This document shows, in pieces, positions 22,381 to 32,940 of a DNA stretch of 64,000 nucleotides. Every line of letters begins with the position of its first letter. Position 1 is the stretch's first letter. A program made the position numbers and the translations under genes. The stretch is from assembly GCF_023898315.1 (NCBI RefSeq), contig NC_064622.1:350219234-350283233 (forward strand), written 5' to 3'. The stretch comes from Schistocerca nitens. Lineage: Eukaryota; Arthropoda; Insecta; Orthoptera; Acrididae. The notes beneath the pieces were generated by a model that did not search any database, was not told the DNA's origin, and worked only from the letters and a program-made list of their open reading frames with translations.

Positions 22381-22640
22381 TATTATACTGCTGGTGTTTT
22401 AAAATAAGTTGAACAGTTCTATAAACATAGCTTCCATTTTAAAATCTCTTTGCAAGAGACCTTATAAGTAAGCTTACATATGGTCCTTACTACTTCATTT
22501 TTAAGGATGACTACCCTGTTTACATGCTTGGCCGCAGCGCAGCCCCATACTTCAATTTCATATGTGAGGTATGGATACATTAAAGTATGTCAGATAATGT
22601 TGGCTGAAACCTGAAATTGATAGCAGTGAGATGTTTGGGG

Positions 22641-23946
22641 ACAATTTAAGCATATATTGAAAGGATACACGAATGGGAAATGGGGTGGTGTATTTATCGC
22701 AGTAGACAAGAGAGAAACTCAAATCCACCAACACAGAAACTGAAGCTGCATGTGGGATTGTTTGAGTAAGACTCAGTATAAGGAGTGGGCATAAAATGAT
22801 AATTGGATCCTTCTATCGTTTACCAGATTCATCTCTTGATGTAACTGAACACGTTAGAGAAAACCTCAGTTATGCTGTAATCATCAGTGAAGACATCAAT
22901 CATTCAACAATTTTTTTAGTGGTCAGCATGAGAAGACATCCTGTGAAACATTATTAAATGCCTTCTCTGAAAACTACCTAGAACAGATAGTTAGGATCCC
23001 CACTCATGATAAAAGTATATTGGATCTACTGGCAACAAACAGGCCTGATGTCTTCGAGTGTCCACATTGAAACTGTTATCAGTGATCATGACACAATTGT
23101 GGCAACAATGATTACCAAAGTACAACTAAGACAACCTGGTAGATATATAAGTTCAGTAAACTAGGTAAAAAATCAATAGTGTCATATCTCAATGCGGAAC
23201 CTGAAACTTTCAGCGCAGGGTAGGAGCATGTAGAGGAACTCTGGCTCAAGTTTAAAATAATAGTTGACCACACACTGGATAGATATATACCCAGTAGAAC
23301 AGTTCATAATGGGAGGAAACCTCTGTGGCATACAGCACTGTAAAGAAACTTCTAAAGAAACAGAGAGGACTGCATAATAGGTATAAAACAAAGTGTGGTG
23401 CTACAGATAGAGAAATGCTGAATGAAACCTGTTTGGCTGTCAAGAGAGTAAAGTGTGATGCTTTCAATGACTACTGCAGCAGAATATTGTCAAATGACAT
23501 TACATAAAATGCAAAGAAAGTCTGGTCGTATGTAAAGGCTGTTAGTGGCACCAAAGTACATGTTTAGACCCTAACGAATGAGGCATCAATTGAATTGAGG
23601 GTAGCAAAGAAAAAGCTGAAATGCTTAATTCTGTTTTCAAATGTTTATTTACAGAGAAAAACACAGGAGAATTGCCCCAATTTAATCTTCATACTACTGA
23701 AAAGAGAATGAAATAAGTATCTGTCGAGAAATAGCTGAAATTGTTAAAATTGAACAAAGCTCCAAGCCCTGAAGGAATCCCTGTCAGATTCTACACTGAA
23801 TTTGCAGCTGAGTTAGCCTTTTTTCTAACAATAATCTGTCATAGATCCCTTAAACAAGAGACCATGGCCAGTTCTTGGAAGAAGGCACAGGTCACATCTG
23901 TCTACAAGAAGAGTAGTAGAAGTGATCACAAAACTACAGTCCAATA
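22641..23946 (+). mobile_element. CR1/Jockey-like LINE, 5' half
   Basis: Decayed plus-strand peptides in order: GGVFIAVDKRE, IIGSFYRLPDSS and SEDIN (endonuclease), then NYLEQIVRIPTHDKSILDLL, VISDHDTIVATM, TLDRYIPSRTVHNGRKPLW, and NKAPSPEGIPVRF at the start of the polymerase domain. The frame is broken in many places. The sequence stops at TCCAATA, where an LTR element is inserted, and resumes at 35238. Confidence 0.78.
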
Positions 23947-24268
23947 TGTAACCGTTCTCACCTGCTTTATCTCTTCATTGATTGTTGTCCTCAGTGTCAA
24001 TGTATTAGCTGAAAAAATAGGGGGTGGGTGTGCAGTACTGCCTTCTGTAAATGATGTAGCCGACAGATGCACAGTTGCATTTCAAAGTCACTTTCACTTT
24101 TCACAATAATTATCGCCAAAACTGACTATAGTACAAAAGGTGTGAACTAACAAAATTTAAAATCACGTTTACATTACACTACAAAACAGTGTCTGAAACT
24201 GGTTAAAATTGAAACACTTTTGTTTTTTTCCCACTTGCAAAATATCACGTAAAATATGTACATTACCT

Positions 24269-24499
24269 GATGAATTCTTCTCGGATTATCAGCTGAGTGG
24301 TGGCGTTGTCTTGTCGCAATGTTTCAATGGGTTTCGCACCCATCATCTTCTGGCGACGTTTCAATGAGTTTATACCCATCATCTTCTGGTGAAGATGGCG
24401 GGTATGAAACTCACTGAAACGTTGTGACAAGACGCCACCACTTGGCTGATAACCTGAGAAGAATTCATCAGTGGAATAGACTGAGAAAGCTGCAATCGC
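24269..24499. repeat. Foldback element with 15-bp target duplication
   Basis: GATGAATTCTTCTCGGATTA near the start is mirrored by AACCTGAGAAGAATTCATC near 24450-24470; the arms continue through GGTGGCGTTGTCTTGTCGCA and its complement for about 65 bp. A short unpaired tail follows (GGAATAGACTGAGAAAGCTG). An exact 15-bp duplication, ATATGTACATTACCT, flanks the unit at 24254-24268 and 24500-24514. As at 3675-3998, this points to retroposition of a hairpin RNA. Confidence 0.82.
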
Positions 24500-24514
24500 A
24501 TATGTACATTACCT

Positions 24515-25784
24515 CTAGTAAAAACTCAATATGTGCAGTAGCATAGCTTTACTACTCATTACATTATGAAAAAAATTAATCACCATCACATGACTTAATT
24601 ACTATTCAAATCAAGATTAATGGGATGGAAGTTGTATCAAAATCGTCATCCCACTTGTCTACTTAACTCTGAGTAGTACCAGTACTCTCATTCAAACAGA
24701 AAATTAAACCCTCACAAAATGCTACCAAATAGTTGACCTGTCAGAATATTCACATCACTCTAGCACCACAGTTATCAGTTAATCAGCAAACTTATTGTTC
24801 TTCATTCCAGTGTTACCACTTTAGGCTCATACGCTCATTACACGCAAAGAAGTTTTCAGATAACCTATAGATTTCATGATGCAGCATTATATTACTTTTG
24901 AATATTGCTCTGAAGTTAATCTCTCATTCAGCTGCAGTGTCATGAATTGCACAATATAAACAGTACCCAATGTTGCCTAGTTCAAAATTAGATCATCAAT
25001 ACAGTTACATCACATGTCTGTATAGAGCTATCTTTTGCATTTCTCAATCATATCTGTCAGCTCCATTATCTTACTTACATTTCTTACCTCGTTAGCTGAG
25101 TGCACTCTCAAAAAATATCCCTACTGCAGAGAGAGGCTCCCTAACCATCAAGGCCCTAGCATTATTCATTGCTTCATTATTCCATTATTATTTCATTACC
25201 TAACAAGTAAACACCTGCTCTGCTTATCTAATGCAAAATTGATTCTACTGAAAAACACTCCACAGTCACAGATCCTTATGTTAAGGCAAACTTAACTCTC
25301 CTTACTGACCAGACAACATTATCACTCAGAAAAACTATTATTTCACTGTATTCCAACCTGAAGGGTGATATACTTACAAATGTTGCTTATTCTTTCCACA
25401 CACATTACTCCAGGCAACTCTGTCTAAAGTTGGAATTCCTTAACATCAGAAGAGGGTGTGCCATGACACACTTCAATTGATAGATGGTTATCTGCATATA
25501 CTGACTGCACTGACCACAATTAATATTAAGAACTAACATTCAAGATGGTTTATACTGCACATTGTCTCTGCTGCTGCACCAAATTATACTAATTTCACAC
25601 ATGAACTGATTACTTCAGATGATAATTATCCTACACATATGCTGACACCTTTCATTTTCAGTTTACCTTACCTCATTGTTTGACAGAAATTCTTTAACCA
25701 TGGTACCACTTTATTTTCTTCCATCCTCTTATGATTCCATTTCTTATAACTAACACAACATAATATAAATAAATAATAATGGAT
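24515..25784. other. No recognised gene; interior of fossil A
   Basis: AT-rich sequence inside the LTR-element interval. I recognise no polymerase, integrase or envelope-like peptide. It may be untranslated or decayed element sequence. Confidence 0.4.
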
Positions 25785-26608
25785 AAATATGTCTAAAAAC
25801 AAAGATGATGTGACTTACCAAACGAAAGCGCTGGCACGTCGATAGACACACAAACAAACACAAACATACACACAAAATTCTAGCTTTCGCAACCAATGGT
25901 TGCCTCGTCAGGAAAGAGGGAAGGAGAGGGAAAGACGAAAGGATTTGGGTTTTAAAGGCGAGGGTAAGGAGTCATTCCAATCCTGGGAGCGGAAAGACTT
26001 ACCTTAGGGGGGAAAAAAAGGACGGGTATACACTCGCACACACACACATATCCATCCACACATATACAGACACAAGCAGACATATACAGAGGCAAAGAGT
26101 TTGGGCAGAGATGTCAGTCGAGGCGGAAGTGCAGAGGCAAAGATGTTGTTGAATGGCAGGTGAGGTATGAGTGGCGGCAACTTGAAATTAGCGGAGATTG
26201 AGGCCTGGTGGATAACGGGAAGAGAGGATATATTGAAGAGCAAGTTCCCATCTCCGGAGTTCGGATAGTAACTGCCCCCGGTGTAAAACCTGTCCCATGC
26301 ACCCTCCCACCACCTACACCAGTCCTGTAACCCGGAAGGTGTACACGATCAAAGGCAGAGCCACGTGTGAAAGCAACCACATGATCTACCAACTGACCTG
26401 CCTACACTGTGACACATTCTATGTGGGAATGACCAGCAACAAACTGTCCATTCGCATGAATGAACACAGGCAGACAGTGTTTGTTGGTAATGAGGATCAC
26501 CCTGTGGCTAAACATGCCTTGGTGCACGGCCAGCACATCTTGGCACAGTGTTACACCGTCCGGGTGGATACTTCCCACTAACACCAACCTATCCGAATTA
26601 ATTAGCCA
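25785..26608 (-). mobile_element. Penelope-like element, 5'-inverted and truncated
   Basis: Two adjoining parts lie head to head. The 3' part of the element (about 25785-26268) reads on the minus strand; the part that should come just before it, with the GIY-YIG endonuclease (26269-26608), reads on the plus strand. The plus part ends ACCTATCCGAA and the minus part starts TCCGAACTCCGGAG, so in an unrearranged element they would join within a six-base overlap. This is the structure expected of twin-primed 5' inversion. The 3' part has a CA/GT-rich region and a stem-loop near 25885. Confidence 0.75.
26297..26581 (+). pseudogene. GIY-YIG endonuclease domain of a Penelope-like element
   Basis: A 94-residue open frame contains MIYQLTCLHCDTFYVGMTSN, KLSIRMNEHR and HPVAKHALVHGQ, the layout of the C-terminal GIY-YIG nuclease of Penelope-like elements: a Cx2C-type pair before FYVG, the Arg of RMNEHR, and a later HxxxH region. 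It would nick the target for reverse transcription. The reverse transcriptase upstream is missing, so this is a fragment. Confidence 0.8.
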
Positions 26609-28827
26609 TTTGTATCATTTCTCTATTTTTGTCCAGTACACTCTGTAAGTTCTCTCCTGTACTTATTAATGTCATATTGTCAGCATATAGTATGTAATTC
26701 AAGAAGTCATTAACATAGACAATGAACAGAAAAGGTCCAAGAACAGAGCCTTGCGGTATTCCTCTTTCTATAGGGAGTATTTCTGACCTCTGGTTATTTG
26801 CATGTACAAGTTGTAACCTATTGCGTAGATAAGATCTGAATAGTCGGAGTGTGTCATCTTCAATGCCACAGTATTTTAACTTTTTGATGAGTATGTCATG
26901 TGACACCGAGTCAAAAGCTTTACTTAGGTCAATAAGTGTTCCAGACATTGATACCCTTTTTTCATACCCTTCATAACAATCCATGACAGCCTCAAATGGG
27001 ACATGCATATTAATTCCTTAGCATGTAAGCTGTCGAAGAATGCGTTTGCTATAAATATGATTAGCAAATATTGCAAGGACATGTGTGTACTAAAAACTGC
27101 TTATCATGCCCTATTCTCATCAAACTTGAACTATGCTGTAGAAATATGGGGTGCAACAACTCAAGCCAACCTAAGTACATTATTAACACTACAGAAAAAA
27201 GTTATCAGAATTATTTGTGGTGCCAAACCTCGAGAATCATGTCGGAATCTGTTCCCAAAATTAGGTGTGCTTACCATTATAGGTGTGTACATATTGAAAG
27301 TTATATTGTTTGTGAAAACAATAAATCCAAATTTCAACTGTGACCTGCACCAGTATGGTACAAGGCAAAAGTTCAGATACCATGTAAATAGCCACAGAAC
27401 AGCTTTATATGAAAAAAATGCACTTCATGCTGGGCTGAAGCTAGCCAATGCCGTACCAAAAAGTCTCACAACCCTTCCTACTCTCGCGTCCGTCGCCCGT
27501 CGTAATTTAATATATATTATTATTGTTATTATTATTTTTTGATTGTTGCCGACTTACGTGGTGGGCCTTAATAAAAATGATATTTCATTTTATTTTGATT
27601 TTACGATTAAATGCTTTCCTGACGTTCTCCTTTTTAACAATATTAATCTCAAATTATTTGTTACTTTAATGAATGTTAGACTCGCTGAATCTTAAAACAT
27701 GAGCATACAAGTTGATCAATGTAATAAACTTTTCATATTAATATCCTCGGCTAGTCAGCTCACTTTAAAGCAAAAGATCTTTAGTTATTAATTACAATTG
27801 CGGCCCACACACGCGCGAGAATATTTTTCTTACCTCCGTTAACCATTGTATTGTAGTCAGAATCCTGGCTCTGGGTCTCGGCTATGGTACAGAAAATAAG
27901 AATCTTAAAGCTAAGTATTTTCTGCAACGTCGGGCGGCTGTGGAGAAAAATTAATATTATGTTAATAGCGGGCGAGTTTTCCGCTTCCGCTAATTTTTCA
28001 TAAGTTAATATCGCCACGTAATGGCGTCGTTGGCTGCATCGGTCGCTGCGATTGTTGAACTGTAAATTACTTGAATGCAGGTTAATTCAAGGAAGGTGGA
28101 CATGAAATCGGGATCACCTCTTACAAATTAAAAGTGCACAATAATATTAAATCAGTATATTATATGCTTAACTCATACAAATATGCTTACATTTGCCAGC
28201 ACTCGCAAGATGTCCGTCTGTACATCATCAAGACAAGTGAAGAAGTGAAATCGACTAAAAAAATTAACAAAAGAGCGTATCTTGTCGTCTCTTTAGATCA
28301 TTTTGTCATAAATTATTTCTTTGCATTGTATTTCTTTGCATTTCTCGACAGAGAAATTATTGTTTTACGGCTACATGATAAAAATATATTATTCAATTTT
28401 TGAATGTCTCTTCTTTACAAATATTGTTTTTTAAGTCTTTTCTTAATATAGCACTGGGGACGCTATACTACTAACAAATTAAAAGATCAGCTAAAAAGAA
28501 TTCTAATTGAAAACCCGTTTTATTCCCTAGACGAGTATTATATCTGTATGAAAAGTGCTTCATAAGTATGTCAAGCTCATAGTTTTAAGTAACCTACAAC
28601 TAATATAATGTTGATAAAAACAATATTTGTAATATCGTGATTGTATACTACCAAACGTAAAATCCATCGAAATGTAAAATTTATTAGTACAAACAAATCT
28701 TTAGTTTGTAATTTATAAACTGACGTATTCAGATGAATAATGTGTATGATGTCCTGAAACTGTATTATTTCTAGGGATTGTATCTGATTATTCCATGTTG
28801 AATAAACATTATTATTAATATTAAATG
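26604..28827 (+). mobile_element. LINE with inverted 5' part and a 985-bp insertion
   Basis: The polymerase core lies on the minus strand at 26604-27008 (LIDLSKAFDSVSHDILIKKL, GIPQGSVLGPFLF, and YADN instead of YADD). The thumb and C-terminus lie on the plus strand from 27003 (YAVEIWGATTQ, VIRIICGAKPRESC, HQYGTRQKF). The inverted halves share a breakpoint near 27005, with an estimated 80-90 residues between them lost. The C-terminus is interrupted at 27483 and resumes in frame at 28473, ending NPFYSLDEYY and a stop near 28565. AATAAA and an ATT-rich tail close the element at 28800-28827. Confidence 0.8.
27483..28467. mobile_element. Unclassified 985-bp insertion with 5-bp target duplication (solo-LTR-like?)
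   Basis: CTACT occurs at 27478-27482 and 28468-28472. Leaving out the insertion and one copy restores the LINE frame (LPT followed by NKLKDQLK), so both boundaries are firm. The two ends share GCGTCC in inverted orientation near their tips. No convincing protein is encoded. Size and duplication would fit a solo LTR on the minus strand, but the ends are not clean TG...CA, so this stays open. It looks whole. Confidence 0.6.
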
Positions 28828-30309
28828 CTGAGATTTTGGATCACCAACAAATTGTATTTTTGCCAATTTCACAGTTAATAGTATATCTTGTTTCACATCC
28901 TTTGAGAGCTTACCAATGGCACCAATAATTTTCATTCCAGAAACTTGCATCACTACTATACCCTTCATGTTCTTAATAGATTCGAAAAATGCCTGTGAAA
29001 TACCATTCAAATCACTACCACTGTCCAGTAAACAATTAACATGTATACCTTGTACTTGCTGTTGTTACAGGATCCCACACTTCCTTTTTACTTACTATGT
29101 GATCTTCTTGATACAACAAATCCTCATTAATCCTTTCCCTGGAAAAACTGTCATCCTGCTTACCAAATTGATTAGCAGACACAATCAAATGACAGATAGC
29201 ATGGTCCTCTTCCTCATTATCTCTCTCAAATTCAATCTCTTCATTAGGCCTAACATTATCCTCCTTTACTCTTTCTTTACTTACCATCTGGCCATCATTG
29301 TCAATTATAAATTCAAATACCTCATCCTCATCACTACTGGATTCGCCACTGCTATTGTCATTACAACTACTGTCAGAATCAGATGCCCTGTCACTTTCAA
29401 TGTCCTGGAATATTTGGCTAATTGGTTGATCCTTGTTTCCAGTATTAGACCACAAAGCAAAACAACTCACTTCCTTATGATCTCTTAAAAATTTAACATT
29501 CATTTTGATGCTTTTGACATCCTGAGCAACATTAACACACTCTGTTTCATCACTTAATTTTATTGTAGTAAGTTCCTCCTCACCCTTTTAAGGGATAAAA
29601 ATTGCTACCCACACATTCATTCAACACCTCACTAAAATTAGAAATCACATTAGTCTGACAACTATCATTTTCATTCCCCTTACCTGCCATTACAGAACAT
29701 TTATATACAAGTGGCTCTTCATCACTACCTGCTCAAATGCGAGCCAAAACTGGAACATTATCTAGTTTAAATGGTTTGGTTCAGAATTAAAGTCATCTCC
29801 TCCATTTCTGTTACTTGAATTTCTCCTATCATTTCGGTGCCCATTCTGGCTATTCTCCACCCAACCATTCCTTTATTTTCTATTATAATTAGTCCTGTTC
29901 ATCCTATCTACCTGAAATTCTCTCCCTGACTGATTACTGTCATCAAAATTCCTCATACAATATTCCACTGAGGGCTTCACCCTCTAAACCTTATCAACAT
30001 AATTCAAGAAATCACTAATATTACCCCTAGGGGCAGGTAAAAGCAGCTCTCTAACTTTCTGAGGCAACTTAGTTTCTAACCCATAATTATTGATTCACTA
30101 CTTAGCTCTTTGTCCCAATATTTCATTTTATTTATCCAAAGCTGACAGAAACCTTTCACTGTCCCCTTCCTTGAGTCAATCTCTCTCCTCCCCAAAATTC
30201 ACTCAAAATTCTCTGCTGCTTCTCTTTGGACCAATTTTCATCAAAAAATGCTTTCTCAAAGCTTTGCCATGAAGTACAACTATCAGCTACTTGAGCTGCC
30301 CATCCATAT

Positions 30310-32940
30310 TCAGTTTATTCAGTTTATTCACCATTGACCACTTACAGCGGAATAGGTCTGAACATTAAATATACAATTAACAATAACTTTACAGTAAAGT
30401 TTTTACAATTTAATTCTTTTTCTTTTAGGAATATTCTTATATACTAATGTCAATGCTTATTTCAAAATATTCTGTTATCTTATAAAATGGGTGTTTGAGA
30501 AGCCAGTCATAAACCTTACGTTTGAAAATATTATTGGTCAGTGACCGAGCAGATGCTGGAAGTTTATTGAAGAGTTTTAAACTCATTATTTTGTGTGAGT
30601 TTGCAGTCTTTGTGAGTCTGTGTCTTGGTATGTCAAAGTCCAGTTTGCCTCTGGTGTTGTGGGGATGTATGTTCTCTCTGGTCTCGAACTCATTTAAGTT
30701 GCTTTTGACATAAAGCAGTGCTGTGTAGATGTATAGATTCACCACAGTTAATATCATGTGCTTGATAAAGAGGGGACGGCAGTGTTCCTTGGGCTTAGCT
30801 TTGCTTATTATTCTGATTACTTTTTTTTGAATTTTCAGTATTTCACTGACAAAGCAAGAATGTCCCCATAACAATATGCCATAGGAAATGTGTGACTGAA
30901 AGAGGCCAAAATATACCACCTTTAGATACTCATTAGTGACTACATCTGTCAGTCTCCAGATGAGATAACACACTCTTGCTATTCTCTTGCAGATATGGCT
31001 AATGTGTTCCTCCCAGTTTAATTTTGAGTCAATGTGGAATCCCAACAATTTTATTGATTTGCTTTCAACAGCTGTAGTTAAACCCAGAATTAGTTCTTGT
31101 GTTTTATCAGGATTACACAGGAGTTCATTAGAAGAAAACCAATCCATTACTAGTTCTAGTTTTTCCTGTGTTGCCTGATGCAGTTCTGTTGTGTCATGGT
31201 GTGTATTGAGCAACGTTGTATCATCAGCATAACACACAACTGAATTTGCTCCTACGTGGTAAGGTAAGTCATTAATTGCAATGATAAATAGAAAAGGACC
31301 TAGGACCGAGCCCTGAGGCACTCCAGTCCGAACTTCCTTCAGTGAGGAGCATCTATTTTTAATTGATACATATTGTCTCCTGTTACTTAAGTATGATTCG
31401 ATTACATCCAAAGATGGTTTGTGTATGCCATAAAATTCCAGTTTTGCAAGTAGGGTGTTAGATGGTATGCAGTCGAAGGCTTTGCTAAGATCGCACAATA
31501 CGACTGATACTAGATCCTTATTTTCGAATGCAGTTAACACCTGGTTAACAACTTCAGTGACAGCAGTAGTGGTGTTTTTACCATGCTGATATGCAAACTG
31601 TCTGTTGGAGAGGAGATCATGCTTATCAAAATAGTTATTTAGTTGACTGTACATTACATATTCAAAAACTTTAGAGAAAATTGGGACAATAGAAACTGGT
31701 CGATAGTTTTGGGGCAGATGCTTATCTCCCTTTTTAAAGACTGGTATTACTTTAGCAGTTTTGAGTGCATCTGTGAAAACTCCAGATTCTAAACACATAT
31801 TAAAAATGAAAGAAAGAGGTTGACAGATAAGGTGTATTATTTTTTTCATTACATAGTTAGAAAACCAATAACAGTCCATACTTTTTGAGTTGGTGAACCT
31901 TGCCACAGCTTTTACAATATCCTCTGGGGTGACAACATTCCATTGGAAAGTATACATACTATGGGGTACAGCACGAAGATGATCTAGTGCACAAGTGCCA
32001 TTTTGCTTGATTTTGTTTTTCAGCTCACTCACTGAGGTTAGGAAGTAATTATTTACTTCTTCTGGGACCAGCATTGCATCTTGTGTACGGGTTTGTGAAT
32101 TATATTGGTTGATGATATCCCACGCTGCTTTACATTTGTTGGGAGCACTTTCAATGTAATGTTCACATGCTTGTTTTTTGGCCAAGGACAGTTTGTCTTT
32201 GTAGATTTTTTTACATTTTAGATAAGCTCTATAAGAAGTATTATCTAGCTCAGGTCCTTGTTTACAAGAATTTTTATATATTCTGTACAGTCTGAGCATC
32301 TCCTCCCTAGTGAGAGCTAGCTCATCTGTATACCATTTTAGCTGTTTGTTTTTCTGTTTATGCTTAGGGCTACTTTTGATTAATGGTGAGCAGGAGTACC
32401 ATAACTCTATGAGTATTTCCAGGAATTTGTTAAACACCATTTCACCAGCACCCTTTCCAGGTTGTGTGTTGTATACAAAGTCCCAGTTAACATAAGATAT
32501 TCTGTCAATAAATAAATTAATATATTCATCTTTCTGCCCTCTTACCCATGTGGCATTAGACTTGATTCTGACTGATTTAGGCAATTGATCACAGGAGAAT
32601 GTCAAAATCAATGGTTCATGATCAGCTAGGGCTCCACTGGCAAGTCTGACGTCGTACATATCTCTAGAAAGATTTACTATAATATTATCTAAGCACGCCT
32701 TATCCCGTGTTGGTGTGTAATTTGTACATTGTAAATTTAGTGATCTTAAGATATTAAAAAATGTTCTAGTAACATGTTCATCACTGTTGGCCATTTCAAT
32801 GTTGAAATCGCCACAGATAATTAGTTTTATGTTAGATTTTAGTATTTTCCTCATAAGCAGCTCAAATCTTTCGAAAAATATATTTACATCTCCTCCTGGT
32901 GATCTATATAAGCTAACAATTATATTAAGCATCCCCCTTC
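30310..32940 (-). mobile_element. CR1/Jockey-superfamily LINE, 5'-truncated, long intact frame
   Basis: The element is inserted in the gag region of fossil A and starts within the endonuclease domain. A 3' untranslated region of about 110 bp ends in a repeated (TGAATAAAC)n tail at 30310-30329. Its long open frame makes it one of the youngest insertions in this nest. No clean target duplication was found. Confidence 0.88.
30437..32932 (-). CDS. LINE endonuclease/reverse transcriptase, 831 codons, N-terminally truncated
   Basis: The frame starts inside the apurinic-type endonuclease: YRSPGGD (about residue 9), ICGDFNIEM (39-47) and ADHEPLIL (103-110). A linker with WYTDEL and KKIYKDKLS follows. 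The reverse transcriptase has VIPVFKKGD (395), NYRPVSI (409), VVLCDLSKAFD (478), TGVPQGSVLGPF (536) and the catalytic YADD at about 568-571. The C-terminus carries SYGILLWGH, VIRIISKAKPKEHC and HPHNTRGK. No stops interrupt it. The first ATG lies at the truncation point and is not the native start; the first part of the endonuclease and all of ORF1 are missing. The protein is similar to ORF2 at 46831-49788. Confidence 0.9.
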   Translation of the reverse strand: MLNIIVSLYRSPGGDVNIFFERFELLMRKILKSNIKLIICGDFNIEMANSDEHVTRTFFNILRSLNLQCTNYTPTRDKACLDNIIVNLSRDMYDVRLASGALADHEPLILTFSCDQLPKSVRIKSNATWVRGQKDEYINLFIDRISYVNWDFVYNTQPGKGAGEMVFNKFLEILIELWYSCSPLIKSSPKHKQKNKQLKWYTDELALTREEMLRLYRIYKNSCKQGPELDNTSYRAYLKCKKIYKDKLSLAKKQACEHYIESAPNKCKAAWDIINQYNSQTRTQDAMLVPEEVNNYFLTSVSELKNKIKQNGTCALDHLRAVPHSMYTFQWNVVTPEDIVKAVARFTNSKSMDCYWFSNYVMKKIIHLICQPLSFIFNMCLESGVFTDALKTAKVIPVFKKGDKHLPQNYRPVSIVPIFSKVFEYVMYSQLNNYFDKHDLLSNRQFAYQHGKNTTTAVTEVVNQVLTAFENKDLVSVVLCDLSKAFDCIPSNTLLAKLEFYGIHKPSLDVIESYLSNRRQYVSIKNRCSSLKEVRTGVPQGSVLGPFLFIIAINDLPYHVGANSVVCYADDTTLLNTHHDTTELHQATQEKLELVMDWFSSNELLCNPDKTQELILGLTTAVESKSIKLLGFHIDSKLNWEEHISHICKRIARVCYLIWRLTDVVTNEYLKVVYFGLFQSHISYGILLWGHSCFVSEILKIQKKVIRIISKAKPKEHCRPLFIKHMILTVVNLYIYTALLYVKSNLNEFETRENIHPHNTRGKLDFDIPRHRLTKTANSHKIMSLKLFNKLPASARSLTNNIFKRKVYDWLLKHPFYKITEYFEISIDISI

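Larger units (their letters stand above)
20562..22640 (-). mobile_element. LINE C-terminal fragment split by Tc1-like copy 3
   Basis: Upstream part, 22383-22640: peptides with MYPYLTYEIEVWG and VVILKNEVVRTI, the usual end of the polymerase domain. Downstream part, 20562-20956: NRDVHIYNTRRDYDYHLEKH, the conserved C-terminal HxxxTRR block. A short (AAAT)n tail at about 20562-20578 marks the 3' end, lying in the LTR-like part of fossil B. The Tc1-like element sits at a TA in between. The frame is degraded. Confidence 0.7.
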
